In this document: positions 52,176 through 60,657 of the stretch, piece by piece
Layout: every line of letters starts with the position of its first letter
How positions within the stretch are numbered: position 1 is the stretch's first letter
Source of the DNA: an uncultured Clostridia bacterium
GTDB lineage: Bacteria; Bacillota; Clostridia; Oscillospirales; Oscillospiraceae
Assembly: GCA_947649615.1 (NCBI GenBank)
Contig: CANSSG010000003.1
Span: forward strand, 62,001-126,000
Direction of reading: 5' to 3'
Length of the DNA: 64,000 bases
Made by a program: the position numbers and the translations under genes
The notes under the pieces: model-generated
What the model saw: only the letters and a program-made list of their open reading frames with translations
Database searches by the model: none
What the model was told of the DNA's origin: nothing

Positions 52176-52694
52176 TCAATATTCAATCCCCTTCCGGGCC
52201 GCGACGCCCCGCTCATAGGGATGTTTGATCTTCCGCATATCCGTCACATAATCCGCCGCGTCCACCAGCGCGTTAGAGGGTCCGCGGCCTGTGAGGACCA
52301 CTTCCAGCCCCTCCGGCTTCCCTGCCAGCAGTTCCAGCAGCCGCGGCTCTCCAATCATGCCGGTAGTGCAGGCGCTCATGGCTTCGTCCAGCACCAGCAG
52401 CCCAAAGGCCCCGCACCGCCGGAAGGCCTCTTCCAGAAGCCCGGCGTAATAGGCTTTCGCCTCCTCCCTTTCCGTCTCGGAAAGCGTCCAGCTAAACCCA
52501 AAGGCCCGCGTCTGTGGAATCACCTCGATCCCCGGCACATGCGCCAGGGCATTGAACTCGGAGCTTTTTCCATCCTTGAAAAATTGCAGCACCAGCACCC
52601 GCTCCCCGCTCCCGGCGGCCCGGAGGGCCAGTCCCAGCGCGGCGGTAGTCTTACCCTTGCCGTCGCCGCAGTAAATATGGATCAAACCCGGCAT
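52176..52694 (-). CDS. cobO: cob(I)yrinic acid a,c-diamide adenosyltransferase
   Basis: The 172-residue P-loop enzyme starts IHIYCGDGKGKTTAALGLAL and has VLVLQFFKDGKSSEFNAL and LLVLDEAMSACTTG. It adenosylates cobalamin or its precursor with ATP. The ATG at 52694 has AGGAGG upstream; it follows the cls stop by 11 bp. A cobalamin-dependent MetH is encoded at 8.2 kb, and other B12 genes are not in the window. Confidence 0.92.
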   Translation of the reverse strand: MPGLIHIYCGDGKGKTTAALGLALRAAGSGERVLVLQFFKDGKSSEFNALAHVPGIEVIPQTRAFGFSWTLSETEREEAKAYYAGLLEEAFRRCGAFGLLVLDEAMSACTTGMIGEPRLLELLAGKPEGLEVVLTGRGPSNALVDAADYVTDMRKIKHPYERGVAARKGIEY

Positions 52695-52705
52695 ACGCCA
52701 TCCTC

Positions 52706-54259
52706 CTACATCCAAATAGAGAAAATACGCAGCACTTTTTCCAGCATTTTTCTAAACCAAGACCGCTTCCCCCATTCCTTCGCATCCACGGCCCTGCTGC
52801 GTTCCATAATCTCCCGCATGTCCCTTTCCAGCGTCCCAATCACCGGCGCGCCGTATAAGGCCACGCCGCATTCATAGTGGAGCTGAAAACTGCGGTAGTC
52901 CATATTAATCGTACCCAGCAGGGCGGCTTCCCCATCGGCCACCAGGCTTTTTGTATGGAGGAACCCCGGCGTAAACTCAAAGATTTTCACCCCATGCCTT
53001 AAAAGCCGCTCATAGTATGACCCTGCCACGATCTGCGTATACTTGTGATCCGGGATGCCCGGCAGCAGGATGCGCACATCCACCCCGCTGTCCGCCGCCA
53101 TGCACAGCGCCCGTACCATAGCGTCCTCCACGGCGAAATAGGGCGTGGTGACCCATAAATAGCGGTGGGCGTTGGAAATGCACTGAAGGTACATATCCTC
53201 GGCGGGGTTGTCTGGGTTATTCATAGGCCCATCGTTAAAGGGCTGGCAATAGCCGGAGGCTTCCCGTTCCTCATGGGGCCGGTAATAGTCGTGTTCCCGG
53301 TGAACCCGTTCCCCCAGCATCTCCCACATATGGAGGAATTGGGAGGTCAATCCCCAGGCCCCGGGTCCGTCCAGCAGTACGCCCCCGTCCTTCCACTCGC
53401 CGAAGCGGATCAACTCCCCTACATATTCGTCCGCCACATTGACCCCGCCGGTGTAGGCGTACTGCCCATCCACGCACAGGATTTTCCGGTGGTCCCTGTA
53501 ATTGAAGTAGAGCCGGTTGACATACTGGTGGACGGGATTGAACACGCACACCTCTATGCCCTCGCTCCGCATGGTCTCAATGGTTTCATTGCGCATCCGG
53601 GTGATATTGCCAAAGTCATCGAAAATGATCTTGATTTCCACCCCATGCCTGGCCCTTTCGATTAAAACAGCCAGTATCCTGTCCCACAGCTTTCCCTCTG
53701 CCAGAATGAAATACTCCAGGAAAATAAACCGCTCCGCACGGGCCATCTTATCAATGGCGTCGTCAAAAAACGCCTTGCCTGTGGGGAAATACACAGCGTC
53801 CGTGTTCCGGAACAGCAGGAACCCCCGCCGGGCCAGCAGCCGGGCAGCCCTCTGCCAGTTCGGCAGCACCTTCCCCAGCTTTTCCAGGTCAGCGGCAGAC
53901 TGCCGCTGATCCATCTGCCGGTTCCCCGGCGGCGGCAGGGGCAGGAGGTTCAGCTTTTTGCTCTGGACGTTGCCGCCCCACAGGACGTACAGCGCCATCC
54001 CGCCCACCGGCAGCGCCACTACCAGCAGCGTCCAGGCCAGCTTATAGCTGCCGCTGGACGTTCTGGACTGGATGTTAACCGCCACGCCGATAGCGATAAG
54101 CTCCAAGATAGCGAAAAAGATAAACGCGTGGGATTGCAGGAAATAGGTCAATATCACCACCGAAGCAATATTCAGGACCAGCAGAAGCAGCACCAGCGCA
54201 ATCCGCAGGGAAGCGGATATGCGGCGTTCCGTGGTCTGTTTCACTTGATGCTTTTTCAC
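52706..54259 (-). CDS. cls: cardiolipin synthase
   Basis: The 517-residue protein has three N-terminal hydrophobic segments (about 18-38, 43-63, 76-95; the last two form a hairpin) and two phospholipase-D domains with HKD motifs: NYRDHRKILCVDGQYAYTGG and FLHTKSLVADGEAALLGTIN. It condenses two phosphatidylglycerols to cardiolipin at the membrane. It lies downstream of the Sel1 mini-gene (32 bp) and upstream of cobO on one strand, so pncB-sel1-cls-cobO may be a single transcript. Confidence 0.95.
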   Translation of the reverse strand: MKKHQVKQTTERRISASLRIALVLLLLVLNIASVVILTYFLQSHAFIFFAILELIAIGVAVNIQSRTSSGSYKLAWTLLVVALPVGGMALYVLWGGNVQSKKLNLLPLPPPGNRQMDQRQSAADLEKLGKVLPNWQRAARLLARRGFLLFRNTDAVYFPTGKAFFDDAIDKMARAERFIFLEYFILAEGKLWDRILAVLIERARHGVEIKIIFDDFGNITRMRNETIETMRSEGIEVCVFNPVHQYVNRLYFNYRDHRKILCVDGQYAYTGGVNVADEYVGELIRFGEWKDGGVLLDGPGAWGLTSQFLHMWEMLGERVHREHDYYRPHEEREASGYCQPFNDGPMNNPDNPAEDMYLQCISNAHRYLWVTTPYFAVEDAMVRALCMAADSGVDVRILLPGIPDHKYTQIVAGSYYERLLRHGVKIFEFTPGFLHTKSLVADGEAALLGTINMDYRSFQLHYECGVALYGAPVIGTLERDMREIMERSRAVDAKEWGKRSWFRKMLEKVLRIFSIWM

Positions 54260-54291
54260 GGGCGGCTCCTTTCTTTATCTTTTATGCGTGT

Positions 54292-54462
54292 TTATAGGCT
54301 GACGCCCAACGCCCGGCACTTCTCTATTGCCAGGCCATGGCCTTGGCGGGCGGACTCCCGGAACCAGCGCACCGCCTGGGCGGCATTTTTCTCCACGCCC
54401 AGCCCTTCCAGACAGAAATAACCAATCTGGCATTCCGCCAGCGGATAGCCCTGCTCCGCCAT
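54292..54462 (-). CDS. Sel1-repeat mini-protein
   Basis: A 56-residue frame starts at ATG 54462, 12 bp after the pncB stop, with AAGGG upstream. Its sequence is a single Sel1-like repeat pair: AEQGYPLAECQIGYFCLEGL followed by GVEKNAAQAVRWFRESARQG, ending HGLAIEKCRALGV. Sel1 repeats mediate protein contacts and usually come in longer arrays, so this is a minimal or truncated form. Opposite-strand and out-of-frame readings of the same stretch lack any pattern. Function unknown. Confidence 0.75.
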   Translation of the reverse strand: MAEQGYPLAECQIGYFCLEGLGVEKNAAQAVRWFRESARQGHGLAIEKCRALGVSL

Positions 54463-54474
54463 AGACCCTTCCCC

Positions 54475-55923
54475 CTATCCGTTTTTCTCCAACAGGCCAT
54501 GCTTCACATCCCATAGCTTCTGGGACAGGTCCACATAGTACTTGTGGGGGTTGTCAAACCGTTTCACTTCCTCCCACAGCGTATCCACCTGTTCCAGGCA
54601 GTACTTCCGGATTTCCGGCAGGGTGGGCAGGTCATAGACCAGTTCCCCGTTTTGGAACACCTGGACCTGCAATTCCTTGGCGGTGAAGTCATAGACCTCC
54701 TTCTTCTTCCAGGTGGCATCCGGGTCGAAGATCACCAGCGGCCTGCTGTCGTCCACGGACTCGTCATAGACGGTGAGGTAGTCGGCAATAGCCTTTCCGG
54801 TATCATTTCCATAGAACCGGAAAAGCTTCTTATAGTGGGGGGTGGTAATTTTCGCCACATTTTCGCTGATTTTGATTTTCGGCGTAATCGTCCCCGTCTC
54901 GTCCTCCACGGCTACCAGCTTGTACACCCCGCCGAAGACCGGCTCGCTACGGGCGGTAATCATCCGTTCGCCCACGCCGAAGCAGTCGATTTTAGCCCCT
55001 TGCAGCAGCAAATCCCGGATCAGCTCCTCATCCAGGGAGTTGGACGCGGAGATGGTGCAGGTCTGCCACCCCGCCGCGTCCAGCATCTTCCTTGCTTCCT
55101 TGGTGAGGTAGGCGATGTCTCCGGAATCCAGCCGGATGCCGCACTTGGTGATGCCCAAAGGCTTGAGCACCTCGTTGAAGGCCCGGATTGCGTCAGGCAC
55201 GCCGCTTTTGAGCGTGTTATACGTATCCACCAGCAGCACGGCGTTGGTCGGATAAATCTCACAATATGTCTTAAACGCCTCATACTGGCTGTCGAACATC
55301 TGCACCCAGGAGTGGGCCATAGTGCCGGCGGCGGGTACGCCGTAGAGTTGGTCGCTGATGGCGCAGGCGGTGCCGTGGACGCCGCCGATGTATGCGGCCC
55401 GGGCGCCGGTAATCGCCCCATCGTTCCCCTGGGCGCGGCGGGAGCCGAATTCCAGCACCGTCCGCCCCTGGGCGGCCCGGACCACGCGGTTGGCCTTCGT
55501 CGCGATGAGGCTCTGGTGGTTGACGGACAGCAGGGCGTAAGTCTCAATAAGCTGCGCCTGGGAAGCGGGCGCGCGGACAGTAACCAGCGGCTCACCTGGG
55601 AACACCGGCGTTCCCTCCGGCACGGCCCAGATATCTCCGGTAAAGCGGAAGCGGCGCAGATATTCCAGGAAATCCTCCTGGAACAGGTTCTTGCTCCGGA
55701 GGTAGGCAATATCATCCTCGTCAAAATGGAGATTTTTGATGTAGTCAACAAGCTGCTCCAGCCCGGCGGCGATGGCGAAGCCCCCCTTGTCAGGCACCCG
55801 GCGGAAGAATACGTCGAAATAGGTGATGCGGTCCTGCATCCCCTTGCGGAAGTAGCCGTTGGCCATCGTCATCTCATAAAAGTCAAACAGCATGGACAGA
55901 TTAAGGCGTTCCTTGCGTTCCAT
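54475..55923 (-). CDS. pncB: nicotinate phosphoribosyltransferase
   Basis: The 482-residue enzyme shows LFDFYEMTMANGYFRKGM, VLEFGSRRAQGNDGAITGAR, AAGTMAHSWVQMFDSQYEAF (the regulatory His), LLVDTYNTLKSGVPDAI, CGIRLDSGDIAYLTKEAR and DCFGVGERMITARS. It makes nicotinate mononucleotide from nicotinate and PRPP in NAD salvage. AAGGAG is upstream of the ATG at 55923. Confidence 0.95.
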   Translation of the reverse strand: MERKERLNLSMLFDFYEMTMANGYFRKGMQDRITYFDVFFRRVPDKGGFAIAAGLEQLVDYIKNLHFDEDDIAYLRSKNLFQEDFLEYLRRFRFTGDIWAVPEGTPVFPGEPLVTVRAPASQAQLIETYALLSVNHQSLIATKANRVVRAAQGRTVLEFGSRRAQGNDGAITGARAAYIGGVHGTACAISDQLYGVPAAGTMAHSWVQMFDSQYEAFKTYCEIYPTNAVLLVDTYNTLKSGVPDAIRAFNEVLKPLGITKCGIRLDSGDIAYLTKEARKMLDAAGWQTCTISASNSLDEELIRDLLLQGAKIDCFGVGERMITARSEPVFGGVYKLVAVEDETGTITPKIKISENVAKITTPHYKKLFRFYGNDTGKAIADYLTVYDESVDDSRPLVIFDPDATWKKKEVYDFTAKELQVQVFQNGELVYDLPTLPEIRKYCLEQVDTLWEEVKRFDNPHKYYVDLSQKLWDVKHGLLEKNG

Positions 55924-55984
55924 AGCAGTACGCTCCTTGGTTTCTTTTCGTAATATGCGGGCGGACGGGCCGCCCGTCCTCTAT

Positions 55985-56013
55985 ATAGTATATCTTTTTT
56001 CCTCGATTTGCAA
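55985..56013 (-). promoter_or_regulatory. sigma-A promoter of pncB
   Basis: On the minus strand TTGCAA (56013-56008), 17 bp and TACTAT (55990-55985). It is divergent from the coaW promoter 9 bp away. Confidence 0.6.
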
Positions 56014-56021
56014 CGATAGAA

Positions 56022-56050
56022 TTGACAATTCCTTCCGTTTCTTTTAAGAT
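56022..56050 (+). promoter_or_regulatory. sigma-A promoter of coaW
   Basis: TTGACA (56022-56027), 17 bp and TAAGAT (56045-56050), 61 bp before the coaW start. Confidence 0.65.
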
Positions 56051-56110
56051 AAGTAAGCCGGACGGCCCCACAGGCCGCCGCAGGACGAAAACGCCGGGAG
56101 GCACCAAGCC

Positions 56111-56941
56111 ATGTCTATCATCTTAGGAATTGATATCGGCGGCTCCACCACGAAGATTGTGGGGCTGCGCTCCGATGGAAGCACCATCGCCATGCACCGG
56201 GTACAAGCCCAGGACCCTATTACGTCCCTATACGGCGCTATGGGGAATTTCCTCTTTACCAACCACCTCCAGCTTGAGGACGTATCCCGCATTGCCCTGA
56301 CGGGGGTAGGCGCGTCCTACGTGGATCAGGATATTTACGGCATCCCCACCGAGAAGGTGGAGGAGTTTACCGCCGTTGGCGTAGGCGGCCTGGCCCTCAG
56401 CGGCCAGGAAAGGGCCGTAGTGGTCAGCATGGGTACCGGCACCGCTTTCATCTGGGCGGAGCGCGGGAAGCCTGTGTCCCATTTATGCGGCTCCGGCGTT
56501 GGGGGCGGGACCCTGGCGGGGCTGTGCTCCCGGCTGTGCGGCACCCGGAAATACCAGCAGATCGTCAAGCTTGCCACCGAGGGCGACGTCAACCAAACGG
56601 ACCTCACCGTAGGCGACCTGACCCGCAACAGCCACCCCTCCCTGCCCCTGGACATTACCGCGGCGAATTTCGGCAACGTATCCGATGACGCGGCCCCCGG
56701 GGACTTTGCCGCCGGCGTCATCAACATGGTGCTGCAATCCATCGGCACCACGGCGGTGATGGCCTGCCGGTATTGTGGCTGCGGGACGGCGGTGCTGACA
56801 GGATTCATGTCCAACCTCCCCCAGGCACGGGACTGCTTCGACCTGTTCACCCGGCTCCACGGGATTCAGTTCATGATCCCGGACAACGCCACCCACGCCA
56901 CATCCATCGGCGCGGCGCTCCATTTAATCGAAGGGAAGTAA
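56111..56941 (+). CDS. coaW: type II pantothenate kinase
   Basis: The 276-residue ASKHA kinase begins ILGIDIGGSTTKIVGL and has VSMGTGTAFIWAERG, GSGVGGGTLAGLCSRLCG and the C-terminal GIQFMIPDNATHATSIGAAL. It phosphorylates pantothenate, the first step of CoA synthesis. Type II enzymes are not strongly inhibited by CoA, as known from Staphylococcus. GGGAGG is upstream of the ATG at 56111. Confidence 0.93.
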   Translation: MSIILGIDIGGSTTKIVGLRSDGSTIAMHRVQAQDPITSLYGAMGNFLFTNHLQLEDVSRIALTGVGASYVDQDIYGIPTEKVEEFTAVGVGGLALSGQERAVVVSMGTGTAFIWAERGKPVSHLCGSGVGGGTLAGLCSRLCGTRKYQQIVKLATEGDVNQTDLTVGDLTRNSHPSLPLDITAANFGNVSDDAAPGDFAAGVINMVLQSIGTTAVMACRYCGCGTAVLTGFMSNLPQARDCFDLFTRLHGIQFMIPDNATHATSIGAALHLIEGK

Positions 56942-56998
56942 AACGCCGCCCCTGCGGAGCGGCGTGGGAGCCTGACATATTATCAAGGAGGAACCGCC

Positions 56999-57748
56999 AT
57001 GTATCTGCAAGATTTCTTTCTGAAAAACCCGGCCTGCGCGGTAGCGTTTTCCGGCGGCGTGGATTCCGCAGTGCTGCTCCACGCCGCCGTCTCTTATGGG
57101 AGTCGCGCTGCGGCCTATTTCGTCAAAACCCCCTTCCAACCGGACTTCGAACTGGAAGACGCCCGAAACACCGTCCAACAGCTTGGCGTCCCCCTGACGG
57201 TCCTGGCATTTGACATCCTGTCCGTCCCCGCCGTATCCGCCAACCCGCCGGACCGCTGCTACTACTGCAAACGCGCCCTGTTCTCCCGGCTTTTGGCGGC
57301 GGCAGAGGCGGACGGCTTCCCCCTGGTTTTAGACGGCTGCAACGCGTCTGACGACGCGTCCGACCGCCCAGGGATGCGCGCGCTGGCGGAATTGGGGGTT
57401 CGCTCCCCCCTGCGCGAGTGCGGCATAGACAAGGCTTCCGTCCGCCGCATGGCCCGGGAAGCGGGGCTTCCCGTATGGGACAAGCCCTCCTACGCCTGTC
57501 TCGCCACCCGCGTCCCCAGCGGGACAAAAATCACCTTGGACGCCTTAGCCCAGGTGGCGGAGGGCGAAAAACACCTGATGCGTCTCGGCTTCTCCGACTT
57601 CCGACTCCGCATGCGCGAAGACGGCTTCCTGCTGCAAGTCCGGGCGGAGCAAACGGCCCTGGCCCAACGCCTCCTCCCGGAAATCAACCGCCAGCTGTCC
57701 GCCGCCGTCTCCTTAGACCCCGCGCCCCGGATTTCCCGGGAAACCTGA
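56999..57748 (+). CDS. larE: LarE-family sulfur transferase, PP-loop
   Basis: The 249-residue protein has the PP-loop VAFSGGVDSAVLLHAA, FVKTPFQPDFELEDA, PPDRCYYCKRALFSRL and the Cys in PSYACLATRVPSG. LarE makes the thiolated nickel-pincer cofactor by sacrificing a cysteine; versions with CxxC plus a third Cys, as here, are reported to carry an iron-sulfur cluster that supplies sulfur. The larB and larC genes are not adjacent, so a different sulfur transfer is possible. The 3' end overlaps the convergent spoIVFB-like gene by 65 bp. Confidence 0.88.
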   Translation: MYLQDFFLKNPACAVAFSGGVDSAVLLHAAVSYGSRAAAYFVKTPFQPDFELEDARNTVQQLGVPLTVLAFDILSVPAVSANPPDRCYYCKRALFSRLLAAAEADGFPLVLDGCNASDDASDRPGMRALAELGVRSPLRECGIDKASVRRMAREAGLPVWDKPSYACLATRVPSGTKITLDALAQVAEGEKHLMRLGFSDFRLRMREDGFLLQVRAEQTALAQRLLPEINRQLSAAVSLDPAPRISRET

Positions 57749-58310
57749 GAGGCAGCTGCGGCGCCAATGTCCCGGCGGCCCCCAGCAGCAAAAACAGCCC
57801 CGCCTGATACCGCACCGTCAAGACCAACGCCGCCCCTGTGAGCGCCAGCGCGCATCCCAGCCCAATCCACCGGCAGGCCTGGTCTGCCGCCATAGGGTCC
57901 AGCACCCAGCTCACCAGCAAGTGCAGCGCCCTCCCTCCGTCCAAGGCCGGGACTGGCAGGAGGTTGAAGGACCCCAGCAGCAGATTGGCCCCCGCCGCCG
58001 TAAAATTTCCCATGCCCCTGGCGAAAACCAGCGCCAGCAGCAGGTTCACTGCCGGCCCCGCCAATGTGCATAAAATTTCCCGTGGATAGGACAAATACCG
58101 GGTATCCGCCTGGATTTCCGCACCGAAGGCGTTCAGGCGGAACCGGGTCACCCGTGCGCCCGCCAGCCGCAGCGCGGCCAGATGCCCCGTCTCATGGCAA
58201 GCCGCCGACAGCAGCACCAGCGGCAGCACCGGTCCCGCTCCCGCCAGCGCCGCCACGGCGACGAGCGCCCCGAATCCCCATCCCAACTCAAATTTACCCC
58301 ACCGCCACAT
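57684..58310 (-). CDS. spoIVFB: SpoIVFB-like M50 site-2 protease
   Basis: The 208-residue multipass protein has the zinc motif ACHETGHLAALRL and NLLPVPALDGGRALHLL, the M50 family pair, with four to five membrane segments. SpoIVFB cuts pro-sigma-K in the mother cell during sporulation. It overlaps the upstream M23 gene by 17 nt, like the spoIVFA-spoIVFB pair. The basic end GLRRRRRTAGG runs into larE on the opposite strand. A housekeeping S2P is the alternative. Confidence 0.82.
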   Translation of the reverse strand: MWRWGKFELGWGFGALVAVAALAGAGPVLPLVLLSAACHETGHLAALRLAGARVTRFRLNAFGAEIQADTRYLSYPREILCTLAGPAVNLLLALVFARGMGNFTAAGANLLLGSFNLLPVPALDGGRALHLLVSWVLDPMAADQACRWIGLGCALALTGAALVLTVRYQAGLFLLLGAAGTLAPQLPLRFPGKSGARGLRRRRRTAGG

Positions 58311-59367
58311 AGTAGATGGGGTTCAAATACAGTTCTCCGTCATGCAGTTCAAAGTGGAGGTGGGGTCCGGTGACAAGGCCGGTGTCCCCCACCTCCGCGA
58401 TTTTATCCCCCATTTTCACACTGCCTCCGGCAGCGGTAATACGGCTGCAATGGGCGTACAGCGTCATGTACCCCCCCTGGTGCCGGAGCATAACATAATT
58501 TCCCAGCGTACTGCTCTCCCCGGACGCGTACACCTCGCCGTCAGCGAAGGCTAGCACATCCGTCCCCGTCTCCGCCGCCAGGTCTACGCCGTAGTGGAAT
58601 TTATTCCCCCCCTCCACGGGATGCTCCCGCCAGCCGAAGGTGGAGGTCAAATGCCCGGAAACCGGCGTACAGTGGGAAAACCCCAGGTTCCGCTGTTCCA
58701 AGCTGGCATTTTCCGGCATAGCGGCCATCGTGTAAAGCCAGGAAGCTTCCACCACGGCGGTATCGTCCTCCGGCGCGTCCGCCTGCGGGAGGGCCGCGCC
58801 CCCATCCCCCGCCGGTCTATCCGCCGCCCCCTTTTCAGGTGAGATGAGCAATTCCCGCATCACCGCCTTATCCGGCTCCGGCAGCTCCAGGGCGGGATAC
58901 CGCAGCAGCTTAGCCCCCGAAGCCGGAAGCCCGGCGTTCCCAGCCGCCGCCCCGTCCTCCGCCTGCGTCCCAGGCGCCGGTTCCGCATCCAATGCCTCCG
59001 GCTCCTCCTCCGCTTCCTCCTCCAACTGCGGCGACGGATTGAACACGGCGGTGTACGCATCCTGGAGGGAATCGCTCACAGCCTGTTCCCCGCTCACAGC
59101 CCTGCCCATCGCGGCAAAGGCTTCCTGGAAATCGGCGTCCCGCCCAATAATCTGCCTGGCAGAGAGCGCCAGCCGCCCCACCGCTTCCGGAAACAGCAGT
59201 TTGGCCGCCACCAGCAGCACAAAAATAACGCCGCAGAACGCCAACCTGATAAGCGCGGCATTTTCATTTCCGCCGGACCCGCCCTTTCGCCGGCTTCTTG
59301 CCCGCTGCATCTGCGCCCTGCGTCTGGTATTGCTTATATTTGACAATCCGCTCCCCCCTTTTGGCAC
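58294..59367 (-). CDS. spoIVFA: SpoIVFA-like membrane M23 (LytM) protein
   Basis: The 357-residue protein has a basic N-terminus, one membrane segment (about residues 38-60), a long acidic and alanine/proline-rich linker (about 110-215) and a C-terminal M23 domain with both zinc motifs, NKFHYGVDLAAETGTDV and VTGPHLHFELHDG. SpoIVFA anchors and restrains SpoIVFB, and the 17-nt overlap with a SpoIVFB-like gene supports that role. The M23 zinc residues look intact, so it may also be an active peptidoglycan hydrolase. Confidence 0.78.
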   Translation of the reverse strand: MPKGGSGLSNISNTRRRAQMQRARSRRKGGSGGNENAALIRLAFCGVIFVLLVAAKLLFPEAVGRLALSARQIIGRDADFQEAFAAMGRAVSGEQAVSDSLQDAYTAVFNPSPQLEEEAEEEPEALDAEPAPGTQAEDGAAAGNAGLPASGAKLLRYPALELPEPDKAVMRELLISPEKGAADRPAGDGGAALPQADAPEDDTAVVEASWLYTMAAMPENASLEQRNLGFSHCTPVSGHLTSTFGWREHPVEGGNKFHYGVDLAAETGTDVLAFADGEVYASGESSTLGNYVMLRHQGGYMTLYAHCSRITAAGGSVKMGDKIAEVGDTGLVTGPHLHFELHDGELYLNPIYYVAVG

Positions 59368-59563
59368 TAGTGTATGCCGGCAAAAGGAAGATTATGCCTG
59401 GAAGGCCCCGCGCCCTCCGCCGCTCCGGCCAGGTCATAACGGTTCCACTTGCCATTACCGCTGTTTTGTGCTATCTTAAAAGGGAAAACAAGGGCTGCCC
59501 ATTTGACCGATTGAATCACTTTTTCCGGGGCGTGTAACTCGAAAAAGACACGAAGCATCTTTT

Positions 59564-59614
59564 TTGACACGCTGGGAAATTCCTGTGGAATTTCCGTCCA
59601 AACCATGGTATACT
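59564..59614 (+). promoter_or_regulatory. promoter of NTF2-like gene with a 9-bp inverted repeat
   Basis: GGAAATTCC (59575-59583) and GGAATTTCC (59587-59595) form a perfect dyad with a 3-bp centre. It overlaps a weak -35 (TGGAAT, 59586-59591); after 17 bp comes an extended -10, TGGTATACT (TATACT 59609-59614). TTGACA also occurs at 59564. The dyad looks like a repressor operator. The rest of 59368-59675 holds no gene. Confidence 0.5.
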
Positions 59615-59675
59615 AGTAAAAATCCGGTTCCTGCCCATACCAGGGCGTCCGAGAAACCAAAAGGAGGTTGTCGCA

Positions 59676-60059
59676 ATGCTGCGTCCAAAAGAAGTAGTCA
59701 ACGTATGGGTGGATGCCTTCAACCAAGGCGACGCGGAGAAGCTGGCCGCCCTGTACCACGACACTGCGGTAAACCATCAAGTGGCCAACGCCCCCGTTGA
59801 GGGCGCGGCGGCAATCCGGCAAATGTTCCTGGACGAATTTTCCGGGGCAAAAATGGTCTGCATTGTCGAGAACATATTGGAAGACGGCCAATGGGCGGTT
59901 TTGGAATGGCGCGACCCGGCCGGCCTGCGGGGCTGCGGCTTTTTCCATGTAGTAAACGGCAAAATCCTATTCCAGCGGGGCTACTGGGACAAGCTTTCCT
60001 TCCTGAAGCAGAACGGCCTTCCCCTGCCCCCGGAAGCGATGGCGGCGGGCCAAGCCTAA
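59676..60059 (+). CDS. NTF2-like/SnoaL-fold protein
   Basis: The 127-residue protein has the cone-shaped NTF2 pattern: VVNVWVDAFNQGDAEKLAALYHD, EGAAAIRQMFLDEF and a beta-rich second half (WAVLEWRDPAGLRGCGFFHV, VNGKILFQRGYWDK). Such proteins bind small hydrophobic molecules or catalyse isomerisations. No specific role can be named. AAGGAGG precedes the ATG. It heads NTF2-Nudix-response regulator. Confidence 0.75.
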   Translation: MLRPKEVVNVWVDAFNQGDAEKLAALYHDTAVNHQVANAPVEGAAAIRQMFLDEFSGAKMVCIVENILEDGQWAVLEWRDPAGLRGCGFFHVVNGKILFQRGYWDKLSFLKQNGLPLPPEAMAAGQA

Positions 60060-60087
60060 TACGAGTGAAAGAAAGAAGGAAGCAACG

Positions 60088-60624
60088 ATGGAACTGATTG
60101 AGAAAACGCTGTCCAGCGAAAAAATTTTTGACGGCCGCATCCTGCACATCCGCCGCGACACGGTTCGCCTTCCCGACGGCAGCGACGCCATCCGGGAGGT
60201 AGTAGACCATCCCGGCGGGGTATGCGTACTGGCATTGGACGATGAAAACCGCGCGCTGCTGGTAAGCCAGTTCCGCTATCCATACAAAGAGGTTGTCCGC
60301 GAAGTCCCCGCTGGGAAGCTGGAGTACGGCGAAGACCCCCGGGCAGCGGCCATCCGGGAACTGGCGGAGGAAACCGGCGCAGCAGCGGGCGAATTTCGTT
60401 CCCTGGGGGAACTGTACCCCTCCCCCGGCTACTGCGGCGAGATCATCCGGATGTATTTGGCCCGGGATTTAACCTTTGGCGAGACACACCTGGACAAAGA
60501 TGAATTTCTGAACCTGGAACGGATTCCCTTCGGCCAACTGGTAGAGCAAGTAGTATCCGGCGAGATCAAGGACGCGAAAACCATAGCGGTGGTATTAAAA
60601 GGAAAACTGCTTCTAGGGCTATAA
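60088..60624 (+). CDS. nudF: Nudix hydrolase, ADP-ribose pyrophosphatase type
   Basis: The 178-residue protein has the Nudix box GKLEYGEDPRAAAIRELAEE followed by TGA, preceded by VSQFRYPYKEVVREVPAG and followed by LGELYPSPGYCGEIIRMYLA, the ADP-ribose pyrophosphatase pattern. It splits ADP-ribose to AMP and ribose-5-phosphate. It is 28 bp after the NTF2-like gene. Confidence 0.9.
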   Translation: MELIEKTLSSEKIFDGRILHIRRDTVRLPDGSDAIREVVDHPGGVCVLALDDENRALLVSQFRYPYKEVVREVPAGKLEYGEDPRAAAIRELAEETGAAAGEFRSLGELYPSPGYCGEIIRMYLARDLTFGETHLDKDEFLNLERIPFGQLVEQVVSGEIKDAKTIAVVLKGKLLLGL

Positions 60625-60657
60625 CCCCCCGTCCTGGGGCGCGACGAAGGAGAAGAT

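Noticed and set aside
51833-52228. Plus-strand hydrophobic frame next to the IS3 remnant
   Set aside because: Phenylalanine- and leucine-rich translation arises from AT-rich pyrimidine tracts; no ribosome site and no family match.
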